A stretch of 44,788 nucleotides of DNA, taken from assembly GCA_021201355.1 (NCBI GenBank), contig JAJQFC010000048.1, positions 1-44,788 of the forward strand, read 5' to 3'. The stretch comes from Planctomycetaceae bacterium (GTDB lineage Bacteria > Planctomycetota > SZUA-567). The position numbers and the translations under genes were made by a program. This document shows positions 39,969 through 44,788 of the stretch, piece by piece (positions within the stretch are counted from its first letter, which is position 1; each line of letters opens with the position of its first letter). The notes under the pieces are model-generated. The model ran no database searches, was not told the DNA's origin, and saw only the letters and a list, made by a program, of their open reading frames with translations.

Positions 39969-40156
39969 ACGTCCGAAAGAGTCGGTGGTGTGTGACACCA
40001 ACCCCTGGCGCTGTCGTGTTTCGTTGCCTGCCGTGGGTGCGGCGTTTCTGTTCGTGCTTCTTGATTCACCTGTTTGTTTGAGTGTTTCCCATACTATACT
40101 TATCGGACTTCAGGCCGGGTGACTGTTGACTTTTTTCGGAATTTTTCAACTTCCAT

Positions 40157-40188
40157 GAAAAAAACCTTCCCGCGTCGGGCGGGAAGGT
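40157..40188 (-). terminator. Intrinsic terminator for the MFS gene
   Basis: Complement: ACCTTCCCG-CCCGACG-CGGGAAGGT followed by TTTTTTT. Confidence 0.9.
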
Positions 40189-40240
40189 CTGTAAGGAGTA
40201 CGGTTCGGCGGCCGGATCGTGTCGTCACGCCGCCGTTCGA

Positions 40241-41437
40241 TCAGGTGTGGACCTTGATGCCGGCCCGGGTGGTCTTGATATACTGCCAGGCGGCGATGCC
40301 GCCGGCGACGGCGGCGAAACCGCCCACCATCACCATCAGCCAACTGCTGGCGACGCCCATGCGGAGGAGCATGCCGGCAATCATGATGGCAACGCTGCTC
40401 ATGCCGTAGTTGAAGCCGATCATCAGGCTGGTCCGCATCGCCTGCGTGCTGCCGGCCGCGTTCCGGCTCAGGAGCACGCCCACCGGATGCAGCGCCGCCG
40501 GCGTGACCACGCTGATGATGGCGCCGAGAAGAAGCCCGCGGAGCGGCGTTCCCGGATGTCCCAGGAGGATAAACATCGGCACCGCCACCAGCATGGCGAT
40601 AAAACAAAGGCCGTAGAAGTTATAGCGCCGGGCCAGCCAGCTCCAGAAGAACGAGGCGAGGGAGCCGCCGATGCCGAGCGCCATCAGGGTCCAGCCCGCC
40701 ATGTCCCGTGCTTCCGGGCCGAAGGTCAGTTCGAAATGGCTCGAGAGGAGGGAGAGGAGGAGCCCGTTCGAGGCGCAGAAACAGAGGCCGATACCGAGGA
40801 GCGGCCAGAACGATACGGCGCCGGCCCGGTTTATCGTCTCCCGCCGCGACCGTGGCCGTATCACCACCGACGGATGCTCCACCCGTTTTTGCCGGTACTG
40901 GAGAAGGAGCACGATACCGACGAACATGCCGGGAATCATCAGGAGGGCGAGGAACGGAAACCCCCACGTTTCACTGATGTGGATGGCGAGCGGGGTAAAG
41001 ACGGCGTAGATGGCGCCGCCGCCGGCCATGAACAGGGGAACGCCCAAGTAGGCCCGGGTTCCCGCCGCGTCCGACGCCGCCAGCACCGCTTCCGGGTGGT
41101 AGACCCCGGTGCCGAGGGCGCCGAGGAAAATGAGCGTCGCCACCGCCCAGTAACTGCTGACCCAGCCCATGAGGCAGGGAAGGGAACTGACGACCACCGC
41201 CAGCCACAAGGCCCAGGCGATGTTCCGCTTTCCCATGATGGCGCCGACGAGAGGTTGAATAAGGTTGTTCACCATGGCGCCGAGGCCGACCAGCATAACA
41301 AGGTCGCCTATCGGGATGTCGAGGAATTCGGCCGCGCCCGGCGTCACCGCCTGGAGCAGTCCGACATAAGAATCGACGGCGCCGTGGCCGAAAGTTAAGA
41401 AGAGGATGGGCAGCATTGCCCGGAATTTCGCACCCAT
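40241..41437 (-). CDS. MFS transporter, fosmidomycin-resistance (Fsr)-like
   Basis: LPILFLTFGHGAVDSYVGLLQAVTPG, GTGVYHPEAVLAAS, LHPVGVLLSRNAAGSTQAMRTSLMIGFNYG. Start at internal Met 41437. Confidence 0.85.
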   Translation of the reverse strand: MGAKFRAMLPILFLTFGHGAVDSYVGLLQAVTPGAAEFLDIPIGDLVMLVGLGAMVNNLIQPLVGAIMGKRNIAWALWLAVVVSSLPCLMGWVSSYWAVATLIFLGALGTGVYHPEAVLAASDAAGTRAYLGVPLFMAGGGAIYAVFTPLAIHISETWGFPFLALLMIPGMFVGIVLLLQYRQKRVEHPSVVIRPRSRRETINRAGAVSFWPLLGIGLCFCASNGLLLSLLSSHFELTFGPEARDMAGWTLMALGIGGSLASFFWSWLARRYNFYGLCFIAMLVAVPMFILLGHPGTPLRGLLLGAIISVVTPAALHPVGVLLSRNAAGSTQAMRTSLMIGFNYGMSSVAIMIAGMLLRMGVASSWLMVMVGGFAAVAGGIAAWQYIKTTRAGIKVHT

Positions 41438-41491
41438 TGTTCTGGTCCGTCTCTGAATACCCGTGCCCGGAGGGCGGCCGCGCGCCGTCTC

Positions 41492-41523
41492 CAAAAAAGA
41501 AAAACCGCGGAAACATCCGCGGT
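41492..41523 (-). terminator. Intrinsic terminator downstream of the GNAT gene
   Basis: Complement: ACCGCGG-ATGTTT-CCGCGGT followed by TTTTCTTTTTT. Confidence 0.85.
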
Positions 41524-41638
41524 GAATAAACGGTTTAAACCGGCGGGAAGCCAAAGCGATTCCGGCCGTTTGCCGTTTCGGTTATCTTCGTCTTTTGCCC
41601 GGGTAAAAGCAAGGCCGGACAGGGCATTTTTCACACTC

Positions 41639-42292
41639 TTATTCATTGCCCCGGTCGGGAAGTGAACGCCGCATATACACCGCGTCCGGGTGAGGATTAT
41701 GGTAATGCGGCGGGCCGTCCCGGAAGCCGAGGCTCCGATACAACGCCACTGACGCCGTCAGGGAGCGGAGCGTGTCCAGGACGATGGCCTTGTACCCGCG
41801 TTCCGTGGCGGTTACGATAAGCGCTTCCACTAATCTCCTTCCCGTACCCGTCCCCCGGTATTCCGGCCTGACGTACAGCCTTTTCATTTCGGCGGCGGAT
41901 TCGTCGTGCCGCCGCAGGGCCACCACACCCGCCGCCCGCGCCGTTTCGGCCAAATTATCCATTAAAACCGTGCCAGTCGAACGCGATATATTCGCCTTGC
42001 CCGCCGCATAAACCGTGCCCGCCGCCGCGTCGCCGTCCGCCATGGCGACGAGGATAGCGCCGTCCGGGTCGGCGTATTTCCCCGGCAGGGAAGCAAGTTC
42101 GTCGTCGAACGACTGGAACGTCAGATCGACCCCGAGTTCCACCGCGTATTCGCGGAACAGCATGCGGACGACGTCCATGTCCGTCGCCGGTACGATGCGG
42201 GCGGAAGCGCCGGCGACCCGTCGGCCTTGTGGTTCCGGACAGTGGCTCCGGTCCCGGTCCGGCCGGCGGTTCGGTGCGTCTTCTTCCGTCAT
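41639..42292 (-). CDS. GNAT family N-acetyltransferase
   Basis: AEMKRLYVRPEYRGTGTGRRLVEALIVTATERGYKAIVLDTLRSLTASVALYRSLGF. Confidence 0.92.
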   Translation of the reverse strand: MTEEDAPNRRPDRDRSHCPEPQGRRVAGASARIVPATDMDVVRMLFREYAVELGVDLTFQSFDDELASLPGKYADPDGAILVAMADGDAAAGTVYAAGKANISRSTGTVLMDNLAETARAAGVVALRRHDESAAEMKRLYVRPEYRGTGTGRRLVEALIVTATERGYKAIVLDTLRSLTASVALYRSLGFRDGPPHYHNPHPDAVYMRRSLPDRGNE

Positions 42293-42296
42293 GTGA

Positions 42297-43034
42297 CTAC
42301 TCCGGCTTATGGGCCGAGAGAAGGAGCATCATCGGCCGCCGCAGTTCGTCCCGCATGCCGGGGACGGTGTCGAGGAGGGCCGGATCGGGTTCCGGTTCGA
42401 CAACACCGGTCAGAACGAAACCGGCGTCCAAAAGGCCGCCGATGTATGACGCCACGGTCCGGTGGTACTTTGTGACAGTCACGCCAAGAAAAACCGCCTC
42501 ACGGACGCCTTCCTCGAAATAGCGGTCCACCGGCCAGTGGCGGATGGCGCCGTCCTTGTCCGTGACCCAGGCCTGGCTGCCTTCGGCGGTGAAAATCGGA
42601 TGTTCGACCGAGAGGACAAAATCGCCGCCCGGCGCTAGCATCGACCAGACCGAGGCGTAGACGTCCCGGTAGTCCATGACGTAATGGAGGGCAAGGGGAC
42701 TGACGACCAGGTCGAAGCTGTCCGCCGGGTAGCGGACATCCTCGATTGCGGCCTGGACATAGGTGATGTTCGGCTCGCGGGTCCGTTCCCGGGCGCCCGC
42801 TATCATGTTGGCGGACAGGTCGACGCCGACCGCCGAGGCGGCGCCGTTCTCCACGGCGTAGCGGCAGTGCCAGCCAAAGCCGCAGCCGAGGTCAAGGACG
42901 CGTTTTCCGGTGAGGGGCGGGAACATTTTTCGGAAGGCGTGCCATTCGCCCGCGCCTTCCAGTCCTTTGACCGATCGGTCCATTTGGCTGTATTGGCTGA
43001 AGAAATTCTCGTCGTCATACTTGTTTTCGCGCAT
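42297..43034 (-). CDS. Class I SAM-dependent methyltransferase
   Basis: GKRVLDLGCGFGWHCRYAVENGAASAVGVDLSANMIAGARE, FDLVVSPLALHYV. Confidence 0.93.
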   Translation of the reverse strand: MRENKYDDENFFSQYSQMDRSVKGLEGAGEWHAFRKMFPPLTGKRVLDLGCGFGWHCRYAVENGAASAVGVDLSANMIAGARERTREPNITYVQAAIEDVRYPADSFDLVVSPLALHYVMDYRDVYASVWSMLAPGGDFVLSVEHPIFTAEGSQAWVTDKDGAIRHWPVDRYFEEGVREAVFLGVTVTKYHRTVASYIGGLLDAGFVLTGVVEPEPDPALLDTVPGMRDELRRPMMLLLSAHKPE

Positions 43035-43172
43035 TCCGAATCTCCGTTCCGGGCGAAATGGCCCGGGAACGTCAATTATGGCGGGGACGGGCCGGAGAGT
43101 CGACCGGATTTTCCCGGGAGGCGTCGTGCCGCCGCACCTCAGTAACGCCGGAAACCGGCGACAGTACCATGG

Positions 43173-43200
43173 AAAAACCCTCCGCCGGGGGAGGGTTTTT
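43173..43200. terminator. Bidirectional intrinsic terminator
   Basis: AAAAACCCTCC-GCCGGG-GGAGGGTTTTT. Confidence 0.9.
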
Positions 43201-43230
43201 CGGAAGAGGAGGTCGTTTGGTGCTGTCGGA

Positions 43231-44634
43231 CTATTGCAGGTACCTGACCCAGGCGTCGGCGACGAGGCCCTTGGAGCCGTCGGTCCGGGTGAAGGACGAG
43301 CGTTCGCCGATGACGTTGCCGTGCTGGTCGAGGGTGCAGGTGTTGTCGTAGTTCAGGTTGATCGACTTGATGCCGGCTTTGGCGAGGGTGAGGGATTCCT
43401 CGAGCTGGTTGACGCCGTCGCCGTTCAGATCGCGCCAGAGACGGAGCTGGCTGTAGATTTCGTCGTTTTCGTCGATGACGCCGTCGCCGTTGTCGTCGTA
43501 CTGGCGGAGCTTTTCGAAGCCGTTGGCGTGGCCGGCGTGGTCGCCGAAGAGTTCGTTGGCGTCGTCGACGACGCCGTTGCCGTTTTCGTCGAGGTACAGG
43601 AAGGCGTTGTTCCCTTGAATAAAGGCGGTCTTCACCGGCGTGCCGTCGCCTTTGATGTCGAAGTAGACGCCATCTTCGGCCGAGGTGAGGTTGATGCCTT
43701 CGTCGCCGAGGTCGAACACCAGCGGGTCGCAGAGGCCCATCATTTCCATGTAAGTCCAAAGATCCATGCCGCTCGCCGAACCGCCGGCGGCCTGGTATTC
43801 TTCCATGGCGATATTTATGTCCACCGTGGCGCTGGTCTGGGAGGAGAAGCGCTGGTTCATCAGTTCCTTCATGGAGGTGGCGGAAATGGTGGCCTGAAAG
43901 CGCCAGCTCGATTCGGACGAGACGAAATTGTTCAGGAGGTTGTTGGCGGCGCTTCCGACCTGGCCGTTCTGGCCGGTCTTCTGCTGGTTCATAAGCATTT
44001 CATATATCGAATTCTTTCCGGCGCTGGTGGTGGCGGTGTTGCCGCCGCCGATGCCGGTCGAGCCGGAGCCGGAACCGGTCCGGGAACCGAGAAGCTTGTC
44101 CAGGGTGTCGGCGATGAACTGGTCGTTCGAGAGGGCGAGGGAGGCGACGGACAGGGCGCTTCCCTTGGCGTCCCGCTGCACCTCGACCACCTTCAGTTCG
44201 CCGGTGTCGACAACGACGTTCTGGGTCCGGGAGGCGCCGTTTGTGTTCACGAGGGGCTGCGAGGCGGTGGAGCTGAGAACGCCCTGGATGGCGTCCTTAA
44301 CCTGGTTGAACAGTTCCTCGCTTTGGGACATGTCGGCGAGCATGGAGGCCGACAGGGTGACGGTCTGGCTGGCGCCGGTCTTGACGACGAGGTTCGACTC
44401 GCTCGTCAGGCCGGAGGCGGTGCCGGCGGTGGTGACGGACGAGACGCCGAGGGCGGCGACGAGGCGTTCCATTGTGCTGGCGACGGATGGTTTTTCCGTC
44501 CCGGTCGATCCTGCCGCCATTCGCTCCGTCAGTTCCTTGGTGAACAGTTCGGCATCCGCTTCGATGTCGCCACTGCCAACCTGTCCGGCCAGGGCTGCCG
44601 CGACGGCGGCGCTGTTCTCGGTTCCATTAATCAT
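43231..44634 (-). CDS. Large protein with C-terminal EF-hand-type calcium-binding repeats
   Basis: FDLGDEGINLTSAEDGVYFDIKGDG...YLDENGNGVVDDANELFGDH...YDDNGDGVIDENDEIYSQLRLWRDLNGDGVNQLEES; start at internal Met 44634 with GGAG SD. No N-terminal Sec signal evident. Confidence 0.82.
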   Translation of the reverse strand: MINGTENSAAVAAALAGQVGSGDIEADAELFTKELTERMAAGSTGTEKPSVASTMERLVAALGVSSVTTAGTASGLTSESNLVVKTGASQTVTLSASMLADMSQSEELFNQVKDAIQGVLSSTASQPLVNTNGASRTQNVVVDTGELKVVEVQRDAKGSALSVASLALSNDQFIADTLDKLLGSRTGSGSGSTGIGGGNTATTSAGKNSIYEMLMNQQKTGQNGQVGSAANNLLNNFVSSESSWRFQATISATSMKELMNQRFSSQTSATVDINIAMEEYQAAGGSASGMDLWTYMEMMGLCDPLVFDLGDEGINLTSAEDGVYFDIKGDGTPVKTAFIQGNNAFLYLDENGNGVVDDANELFGDHAGHANGFEKLRQYDDNGDGVIDENDEIYSQLRLWRDLNGDGVNQLEESLTLAKAGIKSINLNYDNTCTLDQHGNVIGERSSFTRTDGSKGLVADAWVRYLQ

Positions 44635-44788
44635 GGTAATTCTCCTCGTGAAAATCCAATGCGCCTGTCTGACGCAATGCCCCAGGGTAGTCCAATCCCT
44701 GTTCATATCGTATGTGATACGCTGCCGCCGACCGTGTACCGTCTGAACGCCGTCTCTCCCCCCTCCGCACGAGGGAGGGCTTGGGGGG

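Noticed and set aside
44756-44788. CCCTCC...GGGAGGG hairpin at the right edge
   Set aside because: No T-tract and cut by the window edge, so it cannot be called a terminator.
1-44788. CRISPR array, rRNA, IS element or prophage
   Set aside because: No regularly spaced repeats, rRNA motifs, transposase/integrase or phage structural genes were seen on either strand.

Overview
This is a high-GC bacterial window, and the gene set is suggestive of a PVC-like or other Gram-negative lineage (low confidence). The left part (1-9.3 kb) encodes a DUF1573-like protein that runs off the left edge, EF-P, an arginase-fold protein, two tandem SPFH/band-7 proteins with repeated N-terminal modules, SecG and a DUF2225-like protein. 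The centre (9.7-35.3 kb) is a contiguous anaerobic purine-catabolism and selenium-dependent molybdenum-hydroxylase locus: diaminopropionate ammonia-lyase (YgeX), RidA, SsnA, YgfK, two NCS2 permeases, two separate molybdenum hydroxylases, guanine deaminase, YqeB, YqeC, MocA, DUF3343, YedF, SelD, a class-V cysteine desulfurase, dihydropyrimidinase and a CDA-fold deaminase. The component families are known. The most interesting non-coding signal is a pair of strong sigma-54 (-24/-12) promoter matches, one at each edge of the locus and directed inward. Each has TTATCA-core repeats about 80-140 bp upstream, where an enhancer-binding protein would be expected to bind. The right part (35.9-44.7 kb) holds an autotransporter-like gene broken by an in-frame TAG and a 1-nt frameshift, an MFS transporter, a GNAT acetyltransferase, a methyltransferase and an EF-hand-type protein. 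Other observations include EF-P with Asn at the Lys34 position, an arginase-fold protein missing several metal ligands, and vault-like repeats in the SPFH pair. All family calls come from reading motifs by eye; no database search was run.
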